64,000 nt of DNA from Liolophura sinensis (Eukaryota > Mollusca > Polyplacophora > Chitonida > Chitonidae), in assembly GCF_032854445.1 (NCBI RefSeq), contig NC_088300.1:39212458-39276457 (forward strand), read 5' to 3'. Positions 40,688 through 53,395 of the stretch are shown here, in pieces. The notes under the pieces are model-generated. The model saw nothing but the letters and a program-made list of their open reading frames with translations, did no database searches and had not been told where the DNA came from. The translations under genes were made by a program, and so were the position numbers. Position 1 is the first letter of the stretch. The number at the start of each line of letters is the position of its first letter.

Positions 40688-41123
40688 AGTCCGGAATAGA
40701 ATGACACGGTAACGCCAGGCGTATGGTACGGGTTAAATAACGCATTCAGTGGATTTTGTAGAGAAGAAAATCCATTGCATGCCTTGCAGCCATATATGTA
40801 ATTTTCGCTCCAAATTTGTATACATTGCAGTAAAAATGGTTTAAAATCTGCTGGGTTTTAAAAACGCTTGCATATTTTTGAAATTCAAGTACAATGCTCT
40901 AATCCACATGTATACCCCCAGTAAGGGCCTCACCGAGACTTACGTGTATGCAGATTTCTAAGACTGCCCTGAGACTTGTTACATCTGGGGGCTATCAGCC
41001 TATCCGGGAACATCGTCCTGTAAGAAGTCTGGATCTGGAGGAATTGAAATCATAACCAATATACCATTATATAGATTTCCGTGTGTGTTAGCATGGGCTT
41101 TGAAATTCGAAAATCTTGCCTAA
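40688..41123 (+). pseudogene. Relics of fucosidase exon 7 end and exon 8, copy B
   Basis: Counterpart of 4105-4540, with the GGIEII and WALKFE codons and the TAA at 41121-41123. Confidence 0.75.
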
Positions 41124-41591
41124 GGCCGCAGAATTGCAGAAGTATCGAGACTGGAAATTCGCTTATGACCCAGGATTATATCAGGATTATGACACTGTAT
41201 TTAATCGTTTTCTTATAACTTAATCAGCGCCATTCACTTAAATACTCTTTCAACCCACGTCTCTGCGGAAGTGTAGAGAGGTATATTATATCGGGCCTGT
41301 CCGTTTCTGTATGTCACGCTTTGGATTCCCTGCAGTAACAGTACCAACGTTTGTCTGATTTTGATAAAATACAGGTTCCTTTCGTTGAACATCAGATCTG
41401 TGTATTCTGAATTAGTTTGCTTTGTATAATGTGTATTGTCAGACTCCTTTAGGTTCACCAGAATAAAAATTAAGATGATTTTGTGGCAGTGTTGGTTTCA
41501 GTGATTAGGGCGACCGCTTCTTATCGGTTGGAAGGATCAAGTGGTGTTACGGTTTCTGCCATTGTTTGCCAAATTTTATGTACAGCAGAGG

Positions 41592-41675
41592 TACTTCGGC
41601 ATCATGTCTTTGTACTTCGGCATCATGTCTTTGTACTTCCGCATCATGTCTTTGTACTTCCGCATCATGTCTTTG
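41592..41675. repeat. 21-bp tandem repeat, four units (copy B)
   Basis: Same unit as 5009-5071 but with one unit more, a copy of the CCGC variant. Confidence 0.85.
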
Positions 41676-42979
41676 TCCAGATCTACCTACAGGGAGGCCA
41701 TATGACATCTATGCATGTGTCACATCTCGTTTTTCGTTAGCACGTATTAGGTGAAATAAGTGCCGCTGTATGACTGCTCTTGTTAAATGTTTCCCATGTT
41801 GTCTCTTCAGAGAAAGGGAAATTGAAAATTGTTTGGTGTCCCCGGAGTTTTACGCTCGCAGCATTTAGTGTACGAGAGTACATGTATAGGCTGATGCGTC
41901 ATCTGTTAACTGTAACATATAAACCTGTGAAAAATAATTTGTGTAAAATATAGTGAAGTCTGTCTAAGCAATGAACAGCATTTGTTTATATGGCCAAAGA
42001 AATGACAGTGGTGTACATACTCATTTAATAATCACAGGGTTTTGCTTCGTATTTGGCGAGGTGTGCATGATTTTCTCTGATATACATGTACATCTCTTGT
42101 CTTAGATGTCATAGCTAAATGTTTATCTATAGAAAACAAATAATCAGTATTTCACGTACATGTATGTATATACATTGTGTGAAAAGCTTATCTTCATGAT
42201 CTTCATCTTCCACTCTGAGGCACAACTGTTTTTTGTGGCCTACATGTAATTTTCTCAACAAGGTATAGGGGTGTAAAATGTTCAAAGTCAAGTGAAAACT
42301 ACGTGCAAATAAGGGCTGAATAAAATATAACTGAAATGTTAACAATAGATGTTTTATAACTTTAAAATTATAATATTTCAAAGTGAAAGAGTTTGGAACT
42401 GAAGGATAATTGGAGCTAACAATTCACATTTTGGAATATATTTCCGCATTTCTTTGTTCACATCTTTATATTTATACTTATATTTTCTTGCTTGTGTGAG
42501 TTTACTAGTCATAGCACATGGGAACACCTGCCTGGAATTGATGGCTGAAACGAATGTGACTACGCGCCGACAAATTATTTGATGCCAAGCTGTACGTAGT
42601 ATACTGAGGCCAGCAAGGGAAGTACCGAGGTGTTCAAGGTAAGCTTATGGAACAAGACAGGGCTGTGAGAAACCTACAGAGCTAATCATTACCTTACCTT
42701 ACCTTACCATAGCAGGCCTACCATAAGTACACACAAGTAGGCTATAGTAGCATGTCCTGACTCCAAATGGTCAGGACTGCACATTCTTACTCTGCTTGCA
42801 GACATTCAGGTATCGGCGTAATTAAAATGTCCATAACTTGATACAAAATGTTGGTATTACATGGTGGTCCCTGTCCCTCATCACGTGCTGTCAAGTCACA
42901 TGACCACCCACTTGCCGGGACAAACAAGAAATTTTTTATTTTATTTTTGTTTGATCAGTACGTATATCGGAAATCAAGT

Positions 42980-45900
42980 ATGAATATATTGTTTGTGGTG
43001 GAGGTATTTCTCCTCGTGGCTGTGGTAAAGTGTCAGTACAAACCAACGTGGGAATCTCTAGATGCTCGGCCGCTGCCGGCCTGGTACGACGAGTCCAAGT
43101 TCGGAATATTTATACACTGGGGAGTCTTTTCGGTGCCCAGTTTTCGATCTGAATGGTTCTGGTGGGACTGGCAGGGAGTAAACGATTCTGACGTTGTAGC
43201 GTTTATGAAAAGTAACTATCCTCCTACATTCACGTATCCTGATTTTGCTCCGACATTTAAGGCTGAATTTTTCAACCCGGAACAGTGGGCAGATGTAATA
43301 CAGGCGTCCGGAGCAAGGTAAACTTAGTTCATTTGATCAAAAGTGTTGTAAGAGTTCTGTCCCTTGTTAGCTACTGCGTTGTACTTGGGAGTATTATATA
43401 CAGTATAGTCCTAGGTTGTACTCATGATGTCCTGTGCACGTCCTCATGGCATCCAAGATTGGACTGATTTTCCCAACACGAGCGTTCAGTACCTCAAATA
43501 ACATTAACTATTTTGTAAACTAATTTCCGTTAAAATCATTTACTAATAGGAAATAGGCAAGGCGTAAGGCCGAACGTAGTGTGTCGGTATAGGCCTATTT
43601 TTTCAATTAAATTAAACGTTGAGGCCAACAGTTTATGATATTTACCTGCCTCAAGTAGTCTTTGAATTCAAAAACCTGGTATGTCAATTCCGCAAAGCAC
43701 TTTACAGAAACTAAATGAGCTGTTGAACGGCAGCACAGGCCGATTTCTGGTGTGGACTGAAGAGAGATGATTCTTTTCGACCATTTCTGCAATTAAGTTT
43801 CAATGAATTTCAGGAGTTATATGCAGAAAACGCTATAAAGTGTATATCATGAGATAATGAAAATCAAAAGGGGGGCCTCCACGGCCGAGGAGGTTAGCAC
43901 GCCACAACAGCGCAATGACCCAGGAGCCTCCCATCAACGCGGTCACTGTGAGTTCAAGTTCAGCTTATGCTGGCTTCCTCTCCTGAAGGAGACCCTGACA
44001 AGTTGCCAAGTCTCCAACATTCTTCAACCACTGTTTGATGTTATTTTCAATGACTGTAAAGTTTATGGAAGATTTTAAATAAGATCTCCACATCCAAAGT
44101 TTAGAACTTTACCAATTGAGCTGAGGTAAATTCCCTCAGAGTGTGTAAACTATGATCATACTATGATACACACCTCCAGGTCTTAATAGATCAGACTTTG
44201 GGCGTATAAACTATCCTTACCACACAACTGAAGTCCGAATTGATCAGACTGGACACTGGATATTGAAAATATTGAAAAATGGGCTCTGCCTTCAACCTCA
44301 CCTTGCTATGTTCGGTAATATGCCAAATTCTAAACATACACTGAGGAGGTGGAATATTTTTTTTTAACCCTAGTTCAGTTAAATAAACGTTGATGTCTAT
44401 TTTCAACAATTTCTGATATTTTCTGACATCGGTGTTTAATTATTGAACTGAAAAATACCGTCTGCCCTTTCTGCGAAGTGTTTGCGGAATGAAGTGGGCC
44501 TTTAAATGCACTCTATAGCTGCAACACAGTTCCCCATTATGAACATAGGCCTATACCAGTCAGTTTTTTAATTTTTTGCCAATGCCATATCTACAGTCCA
44601 ATAACAGATGATCTGAAGCATGTAGTGTTTTTAAACTCATGACTGAACTGTCTGATCCATTGAGCTTGCTGAATCATTTGATTATACGGCAAAGAACTCA
44701 CAGTTGTTCGAATCAGGAGTTTTGTAGTTTTGTCAGTACCAAATCCACTGGCGAGTTCCAGGAAATTCTACACTCTTTAGCCTTGTCTTGTAAATTTTGT
44801 AACCTCAGCAAATAAGAATGACAACTTTTGTAAGTCAACTTACCGTACCATATTCTCTGGTTAAACTGCTTTTTAATGTACTTCATTTATTGTACCGGTA
44901 CTTGAATACATTATCTTATAAATGGGAGTTTGGTTGATCAAGGGATCTGGAAAGCACATTTTGGACCACAAAATAAACACTAATTATGATCCCAAAGTAA
45001 ATGAATTGTTCCTGTATATACACGTAGGTATGTAGTGCTGACCAGCAAACACCACGAAGGGTTTACGAACTGGCCGTCCAAAGTATCCTGGAATTGGAAC
45101 TCGATGGATACAGGACCTCACCGAGACTTGGTTGGTAAGTGTGCCCTGTGTCAGAAGAGTTGGTAAGTCTGTCCCATGTCTGTAAGTATGTGTCATGTGG
45201 GAAGAGTTGGTATGTATCAGGAGGGTAAATCTGCACTGTGTGGGAAGAGCTCGTGTATATGTGGAGGGTAAGTCTGCCCCGTGTCTGTAAGCCTGTGTCA
45301 TGTTGGAAGAGTGGGTATGTATCCGGAGGGTAAGTCTGCCCCATGTCAGAAGAGTTGGCAAGTCTGCCCCGTGTCTGTAAGTCTGTGTCATGTCGGAAGA
45401 GTGGGTATGTATCAGGAGCGTAAATCTGCACTGTGTGGGAAGAGCTTGTGTATGTGTGGAGAGTAAGTCTGCCCCGTGTCTGTAAGTCTGTGTCATGTTG
45501 GAAGAGTGGGTATGTATCCGGAGGGTAAGTCTGCCCTGTGTCGGAAGAGTTGGCAAGTCTGCCCCGTGTCTGTAAGTCTGTGTCATGTGGGAAGAGTGGG
45601 TATGTATCTGGATGGTAAGTCTGCACTGTGTGGGAAGAGCTTGTGTATATGTGGAGAGTAAGTCTGCCCCATGTCTGTAAGTTTGTGTCATGTGGGAAGA
45701 GTTGGTATGTCTCTGGAGGGTAAGTCTGCCCTGTGTGGGAAGAGCTCGTGTATATGTGGAGGGTAAGTCTGCCCTGTGTCTGCAGGTCTGTGTCATATGG
45801 GAAGAGGTGGTTTGTGTGTGGTGAATAAGTCTGCTTTGTGTGGGAAGTATTGGTATGTGTTTGGTGGGTAAAACTGCTTTGTGTGGGAAGTATTGGTAGG

Positions 45901-48900
45901 TGTATGATGTGTAAGTCTGCTTTGTGTGGGAAGTATTGGTAGGTGTATGGTGGGTAAGTCTGCTTTGTGTGAGAAGTATTGGTATGTGTATGATGTGTAA
46001 GTCTTCTTTGTGTGGGAAGTATTGGTATGTGTATGATGTGTAAGTCTGCTTTGTGTGGGAAGTATTGGTATGTGTATGGTGGGTAAGTCTGCTTTGTGTG
46101 GGAAGTATTGGTATGTGTATGATGTGTAAGTCTGCTTTGTGTGGGAAGTATTGGTATGTGTATGATGTGTAAGTCTGCTTTGTGTGGGAAGTATTGGTAG
46201 GTGTATGGTGGGTAAGTCTGCTTTGTGTGGGAAGTACTGGTATGTGTATGATGTGTAAGTCTGCTTTGTGTGGGAAGTATTGGTATGTGTATGATGTGTA
46301 AGTCTGCTTTGTGTGGGAAGTATTGGTATGTGTATGATGTGTAAGTCTGCTTTGTGTGGGAAGTATTGGTAGGTGTATGGTGGGTAAGTCTGCTTTGTGT
46401 GGGAAGTATTGGTAGGTGTATGGTGGGTAAGTCTGCCTTGTGTGAGAAGTATTGGTAGGTGTATGTTGGGTAAGTCTGCTTTGTGTGGGAAGTATTGGTA
46501 GGTGTGTGGTGGGTAAGTCTGCTTTGTGTGGGAAGTATTGGTAGGTGTATGATGTGTAAGTCTGCTTTGTGTGGGAAGTATTGGTATGTGTATGATGTGT
46601 AAGTCTGCTTTGTGTGGGAAGTATTGGTAGGTGTATGGTGGGTAAGTGTGCTTTGTGTGGTAAGTATTGGTAGGTGTATGATGTGTAAGTCTGCCTTGTG
46701 TGGGAAGTATTGGTAGGTGTATGATGTGTAAGTCTGCTTTGTGTGGGAAGTATTGGTATGTGTTTGGTGGGTAAAACTGCTTTGTGTGGGAAGTATTGGT
46801 ATGTGTATGATGTGTAAGTCTGCCTTGTGTGGGAAGTATTGGTAGGTGTGTGGTGGGTAAGTCTGCTTTGTGTGAGAAGTATTGGTATGTGTATGATGTG
46901 TAAGTCTGCCCTGTGTGAGAAGTATGGGTGTGTGTATGATGTGTAAGTCTGCTTTGTGTGGTAAGTATTGGTAGGTGTATGGTGGGTAAGTCTGCCCTGT
47001 GTGGGAAGTATTGGTAATTGTATGATGTGTAAGTCTGCTTTGTGTGGGAAGTATTGGTAGGTGTATGGTGGGTAAGTCTGCCCTGTGTGGGAAGTATTGG
47101 TAGGTGTATGATGGGTAAGTCTGCTTTGTGTGGGAAGTATTGGTATGTGTATGATGTGTAAGTCTGCTTTGTGTGGGAAGTATTGGTAGGTGTATGATGT
47201 GTAAGTCTGCTTTGTGTGGGAAGTATTGGTAGGTGTATGGTGGGTAAGTCTGCTTTGTGTGGGAAGTATTGGTAGGTGTATGGTGGGTAAGTCTGCTTTG
47301 TGTGGGAAGTATTGGTAGGTGTATGGTGGGTAAGTCTGCCTTGTGTGGGAAGTATTGGTGTGTGTATGATGGGTAAATCTTTCGTGTGGAATAAGTTCGC
47401 ATGTTTGGTATGGTATGTAGTCTTTCGTGTGGAATAAGTTGGCATGTTTGGTATGGTATATTGGTATGTAAAAACTTCTAAATACAGCAAGTTCATCATG
47501 TACCAGAAGAATTGATGTGTTTTACTGTCCTTGTCTTGGAGATGCTATATGTATCTGTGTTTTAAAAATAGAGCCCACGAAAATCCACTTATGGAAACCT
47601 TAATTTGAATCACTATTATAAAGAAGCTTACAGTGTCCATTACTGTCTATTGAGTTTCTCACACAGAAAATATGGCAAATGCCATTTCAACGCTTGAGAA
47701 ATTCTAATTCTAATATTTCATTTAATACAACCTTGTTGGTGACCATTGTGGTAATGTTTCTGTTTTTAACTGATTTTGACCAATCATAACAGGTGACCTT
47801 GCAGCTGCCATACGTAATCAAACAAGTGTGATATTCGGCCTTTACCATTCCTTGTTTGAATGGTTCAACCCACTCTACCTGCAGGATAAGCAAAACAACT
47901 GGACTACCCAAGATTTTGTTAAGGTTTGTGTTATCTCAGATGGGAAGCAGATGTATTTTAAATCATCATTTTAAATGTGTGTCTTCAAGATAATGTTTAT
48001 AAAAGCTACATCAGTTGAATTTTATAAACTTTTGGAAAATGTTGTCCAGGCGTGATGATTACAAACTACAAAGGTGATATTTACACTAAAGAGTTAACCG
48101 TCATTGTCCAATCTTTAACTTTGTGTTTGATGTCGATCATTCAGTCGGAATAGTCAGGTTTAGTTTTTTAATAGCTTCTAAAAAACTGAAGCAGAAAGTG
48201 GAAAAAGAAGTAAAACATTAAAACATTTCAAGATCACATTTCACATTTTGCCATGGAGGTATTCTATTTCCCAGTTGCTGCCTTAGGCACCAGATCAGAA
48301 TAATCAAAGGCATTAGAGGAGGGTGGTGTATATCCCAGGTCAGTGAGAAAAGTGCACTTCTCCTAATCTTGAGGTACATAATGTCTGCCTTTGTTGCAGA
48401 GAATTTGTAAATTGCACTTGTCACACTATGCATTGGGGTATTGGTGACGTTGACGACCGTCTGTGCAGTCTGGCATCTGCTGAAAACCACTTGTCTTACT
48501 TGTGCATATTTGTACCTCATACGTATATAAGTTTATCAGCTGCTTGCCAAAGGTTGGTGGTTTACCCTTGAAATCTTGACCCTTGAGTTCCTCTTCTCAC
48601 CATACTGACACCCATAGTATAAGTGATTTTTGGCGTTAAACAATGCAACAAAGCGTCAATGAGTGAATCTGAAGTATTATGAATCTGTCTGACCGTCCAA
48701 CAGTTGAAGCATTTTATGAATGTTTATCTACAGGAAAAGACTGAAGTTGAATTATTTGATTTAATAAACACTTACAAGCCCGATCTCCTCTGGTCAGATG
48801 GGGAATGGGAAGCTCCAGCCTCGTACTGGAACTCACAGCAGTTTCTGGCCTGGCTGTACAATGATAGGTAAACCTATAGAAACGTTGAAACTCATGATAT

Positions 48901-51900
48901 TTTAGTTAGAACGTATTACATCCAACCTGCCTCTTGGGAACTACGTGCAGTTTGACTTGAAGCTGCAGGTGGAATATCTGTTAAGCTTGTACGCAATATT
49001 AGTAGTGATAATGAGAACGGCATAATGGAAAACCAGGCTCAGTAAAACACTTTATGAAGCGAATTAATTGCAGTTGAACAAATCTTTGTAGTGAATATGT
49101 TTTATTCTTTTTTCCTCCCGGGAATACCACGTATACTTCGTAAAATGTTAGACCCTATTCTATTGAGGACCCTACTCAAACAGAATTACACTTAATGTCT
49201 CTACAACGACTTTTTGTTGGTTTTCACCTGTTTGAAGCCCTGTAAAGGACACTATTGTGACTAATGACAGATGGGGAGCGAGGACCCTCTGTAAACATGG
49301 CGGCTATTATACCTGCAGTGATCGATTTAATCCAGGTAAGGAATACTTTCACCTGAAGTAATCTTAGAAGTGAGCTCATTTAATGGCATAAGTTGATAAC
49401 GGTTAAAGTCTATGTCTTTTAACTTTTTGCCTATACCATACTTTCCTGTAAAATGAGTGGACTCATGTTGAAAACAAATGGTATGCTGTACACTGGGCGT
49501 TGATCCAGACATGAATTTACAATAGCAGCCCTACAAGCGTTTAGAACAAACTCAGCGCAGTAACAATACAAAACAAGCGGTTGAGTTACACTATAATTTC
49601 AAAACAATTCCACATATGGCAGTCTCTGTGGGGGATAGTGTCTGGATGCTGTCCTTCTGATTTTTTCATAACATAATGATATTAAAGTCTGATCTGTTCG
49701 ATATTCGATATATATCTAAGAATAGACAATTTTTATGAATATCTGAGTTTTGTCATGCTTGACTGATCCCACCTGACTTGCCACCTGAGGCGTTAATCCT
49801 AATCCCTTGCCCCTCCATTCCTCTTATGCCTACATTCTCTTTCGACTTTTCTACTCAAGTTTTTCAAATCGTAGACATAAGTGGAATAAACCGGCTATGT
49901 GCTCTGTTTCCTCACACCACAATGCTGGCCGCCGTCGTATAAATGAAATAGTCTTGAGTGCAGGGTAAAACACCAATAAGATAAGTAAATTAATCCATCG
50001 GTTTTTATAGTTTCAGTATTATTATAGGCATATACATGTACATCCACTCGGCGATGGAAACCTGTGTGTGAGTATCGCATTAATATGGGCTGCAAATCGC
50101 TGCCGTTACAAACATGGACAGAGGCATTCCCAACATTTTTATCTTGTTGTTTTATGTAGGCGTTCTCCAGAAACACAAATGGGAGAACGCGATGACGCTA
50201 GATACCAAATCTTGGGGTTTCAGACGCAATGCTCCGCTGACGGATTACCTAGACATGGAAAACCTGACGCAAATTTTAGCAGAAACAATTAGGTAAGTGA
50301 GAGTTTGCTATGCTGAATCCTTTTAAAAGCAAAAACAACACCAGACGAAATGTGTACATGCGACAAAATAGTATCCCACATAAAGTTTAAAAAGCGTACC
50401 TTTTTCTTTTTTTTAACGGAGATATCAAAGTTCAGTGAGCTAAAACTTTCACAACCAATTTTAATCAGTTCAGACGCGAGGTATATATGTACCCCGGTGG
50501 CGTCCCCTGAACCCTTTTTTTGCCTGTTGACCATATGTGCGTAGTGTACGGATGACTCGACGTCGTGTTTTACGGTTTTTCTAACATCGCCAGATTAAAA
50601 ATTGACTAATAGCATAACGACTCACGTCAGAAGAAAATGTCTGTGTCTTGTTTCAGGCCTCGTCCGAAATAACCTACTGCTGTAGTATTTGTTGCCTTTT
50701 CTCTTAATAGGTTAAGACCCACGATTATCTCTTGTAAATATGAGTAATCTGATTTGCGAAATCACAATTGCAAGGAGGAACGGCTTACCGCAAACACAAT
50801 GAAATTAAACAACCGTCGCATCAAAATTCAGTATAACTGGGCGTTTGAAAACTCATTTTGGTAGGCCAGTTTGTGTTGTGCTTACTGCTTATATAGTGTC
50901 ACATGTTGGCATACATCATGTACGTGGCTGCAGAAACTAGCTGCATTATACATTCCAAATAAGCTTTAGTAACAGGTTTGTAGAATGCATAGTGAAAGTT
51001 AAGGCTTAAATATCAATACCAATTATACTGCGTTATTGAAACTGTTTAATTGATTAAATAACGTGCCACTGATACCATGATTTCCAGACTAAATAACTAC
51101 CACTTATACCATGATTTCCAGACCAAATAACGTACCACTGATACCATGATTTCCAGACTAAATAACGTACCACTGATACCATGATTTCCGGACTAAATAA
51201 CGTACCACTGATTCCATGATTTCCAGACTAAATAATGTACCACTGATACCATGATTTCCAGACTAAATAACTACCACTTATACCATGATTTCCAGACTAA
51301 ATAACGTACCACTGATACCATGATTTCCAGACTAAATAACGTGCCACTGATGCCATGATTTCCAGACTAAATAGCGCATCTATGGTATACATAATACATA
51401 CCATGTTACACTTGGGAGTATCTGAGCTGAAGTGCTTAAAAAAGGTTTCTAACGCATCAATACCCGATCTCCATGCCTTGGTGTTTATGCACTTCATTGT
51501 CATTCTCCAGTTGTGGCGGGAACCTGTTAATGAACATCGGTCCGACCGCGGACGGGCGAATTGTACCGATCTTTGAGGAGAGGCTGCGTCAGATGGGAGC
51601 CTGGTTAAAGGTTAACGGAGAGGCGATCTACGGCAGTCAGCCATGGATCTTCCAGAATGACACGGTCACACCAGGCGTATGGTAGGAATTCCCTTTTTTT
51701 GTGCGAAGGGGAAACAGAGAAGGCAGGTCTGAGAATCGGAGAGTTCAAAAACACTTAGTTACAAAAAGATCTGCAAATTTTCAGTTTTCTGTTTTTACTC
51801 CTTCGTGTAAATGTTTCTTAAACAAGTTCATTCGAAGACTGTATATGATGATTTTGTTAACATCTAAAGCAAAATGTCCCATTCGGCTGAGGTATCATTA

Positions 51901-52889
51901 TCACTGCAACAAATCGACTGCATTGAGGTAGGAAGTTCGAATCCAGCCTTTGCTCTTTCGTCTGGAGCTTTCCATCAAGAGGTGTGTCAGGTAACCGGAA
52001 ATAATTTTGAAACTTAAAACTTAAAGCCACTACAGGCAGTTAGGAAGTCTTGGAGGCAGATTATTTGTTTGTGTGATGGCCGGTTATATAAGTTTCCCCT
52101 CATTGTATCGGATACAGTTCATCTGAACTATCGTCTGGAAGTTTGAAAACTGACACATTTTCTTTCAAGCATATGTAACATGAGCCATCAAAGACATCTA
52201 CGTTGAACTCTATGCCTTTCATGTGTGTGTGTTTTTGTTTTTTGTTTTTTTTTTGTTTGTTTTTTTTGTTTGTTTGTTTTTTTTGTTTGTGTAATGTTTG
52301 TGTTGTATATTCTGCCCCATGAGCAGTCCATGAGTTTTTTTCCCATTTTCATGTCACACGTTTGAAACCATGACACACAAAAAATTCAACTCTGTCTCAT
52401 TAAAATCAGATCTAACTGAAGTCGAAATCTGATATAAATTTTAGAGATTATTTTTGAGCTCTAGACATTTTTACCACCTCATAACTGATAATTTATGACA
52501 AATGCTTAAGGATTCCAACTTCCAGTACTAAAACACAAAGCACCATAACGAGGTTTTAAATTTGGAGTTAAGTCAGAAATTGCTTTGTGAAATCGGCCTC
52601 AGTGTCTTAGACTCCTTCTCCTTTCTGTTTCAGGTACACCATGGCTAAACGTGTTGCAAGCACCGCGGTATACGCCATTGTCCTTGATTGGCCAGACGGA
52701 GACATTCTGTATCTGGCATCTGTCAGCCCTAGTTTACAAACTAATGTTACCCTGTTGGGTTATCTAGGAACATTTGATTGGAGAAGGCCTGAATCAGGTG
52801 GAATTGAGATTATCATACCACCGATTCCAGCCAGTCACATGCCTTGTAAATGGGCGTGGGTATTCAGATTTGAAGGTTTAGAAACCTAG
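42980..52889 (+). CDS. Alpha-L-fucosidase, GH29 (copy B, eight exons)
   Basis: Second complete gene. Exons: 42980-43317, 45028-45134, 47793-47923, 48734-48867, 49238-49335, 50160-50292, 51511-51681, 52634-52889. All exon lengths equal those of copy A, every junction is GT-AG, and the 455-codon frame is intact. Coding differences from copy A are about six bases, of which two change the protein: A39S beside GIFIHWG, and T360I after QPW. Signal peptide, Asp214 in WSDGEW and the other GH29 motifs are all kept. Introns differ more: intron 2 is about 500 bp longer, intron 5 about 1.4 kb shorter. Both genes look functional, so gene dosage is doubled. Upstream sequence is shared, so regulation should be alike. 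Confidence 0.95.
43869..43989 (+). mobile_element. Truncated SINE head in fucosidase intron 1, copy B
   Basis: Counterpart of 7265-7385. Confidence 0.7.
45135..47380 (+). repeat. 43-bp minisatellite with splice-donor motif, intron 2, copy B
   Basis: Same array as 8522-10260 but about 500 bp longer, roughly 52 units. It again starts at the authentic intron 2 donor (exon ends 45134, then GTAAGTG). The extra length lies mainly in the homogeneous 43-bp part (45840-47380); subtypes ending in TATGATGT and TATGGTGG alternate. Confidence 0.95.
49910..49986 (+). mobile_element. SINE tail fragment in intron 5, copy B
   Basis: Counterpart of 14268-14343. Confidence 0.75.
51057..51372 (+). repeat. 35-bp tandem repeat in intron 6, copy B
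   Basis: Same array and unit number as 15413-15728, so this array has not changed length since the duplication, unlike the intron 2 array. Confidence 0.9.
52228..52290. repeat. T-rich (TTTG)n simple repeat in intron 7, copy B
   Basis: Counterpart of 16583-16642 with small length differences. Confidence 0.85.
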
Positions 52890-53018
52890 CCCCTCTTGAA
52901 AAAGGCGGTTGCCTCCCCTTGATTATTTTGTAAATAGGCACACGTGTATACCTGAGTAAGTAGGCCTACATATATATTTGTATGAATAATTTTGTCTTTT
53001 CTCCATATACTACTATTG

Positions 53019-53024
53019 AATAAA
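53019..53024 (+). promoter_or_regulatory. Polyadenylation signal AATAAA, fucosidase B
   Basis: First canonical signal after the stop at 52889; conserved in copy A. Confidence 0.65.
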
Positions 53025-53304
53025 AGTTAGAGACGTAAATATCGATTATATAGGCGTAGTGAATGTGTTGTGTTGGTACGGTTGGATTATCATTGGCCCC
53101 GTGTGGAAGGCCCATGTATTAAACCTCATGCTGTGGTTGTATCAATAACACTTGAGCTGTTCATTATAAGGTTGAAAATAACCCCATAAAGCGTCGAAGG
53201 CAGCTTTAGGTCAGGTGCTATGTACCTGCCGAGGTTTGGGTGCCTCTGTCATGCTCTGAACAGCGAAGCGAGGTTTTTCTCGTGAAACTATATTATTTAT
53301 TTAT

Positions 53305-53395
53305 TTGTTTGATTGATGTTTTACGCCATACTCAAGAATATTTTACTTATACGAGGGCGGCCAGCATTATGGTTGCGGGAAAACGGGCAGAGCCC
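53305..53395 (-). mobile_element. Truncated SINE at duplication breakpoint, copy B side
   Basis: Only the tail and about 80 bp of body are present (CGCCATACTCAAGAATATTT), ending near GGGCAGAGCC. It differs from the SINE at 17655 at many positions, although the DNA just left of both is identical. Confidence 0.75.

Larger units (their letters stand above)
39155..42979. other. Host DNA between Polinton and fucosidase B
   Basis: Counterpart of 2569-6375. It contains the exon relics, one SINE and the 21-bp VNTR listed separately; the rest is AT-rich with nothing recognisable. Confidence 0.5.
36637..53311. repeat. Segmental tandem duplication, copy B
   Basis: This is the counterpart of 1-17663. 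The coordinate offset changes from 36636 at the left to 35648 at the right because of indels. The right limit is the TTATTTATTTGTTTGATT tail of a SINE; beyond it the two copies are no longer related except through the SINE family. The left limit of the shared part is the window edge of copy A, not a real boundary. Confidence 0.95.

Noticed and set aside
45063-47499. Very long antisense frames (779 and 568 codons) as protein genes
   Set aside because: They lie entirely in the 43-bp minisatellite; the unit simply lacks stops in all antisense frames. No start context, splice signals or non-repetitive domain.
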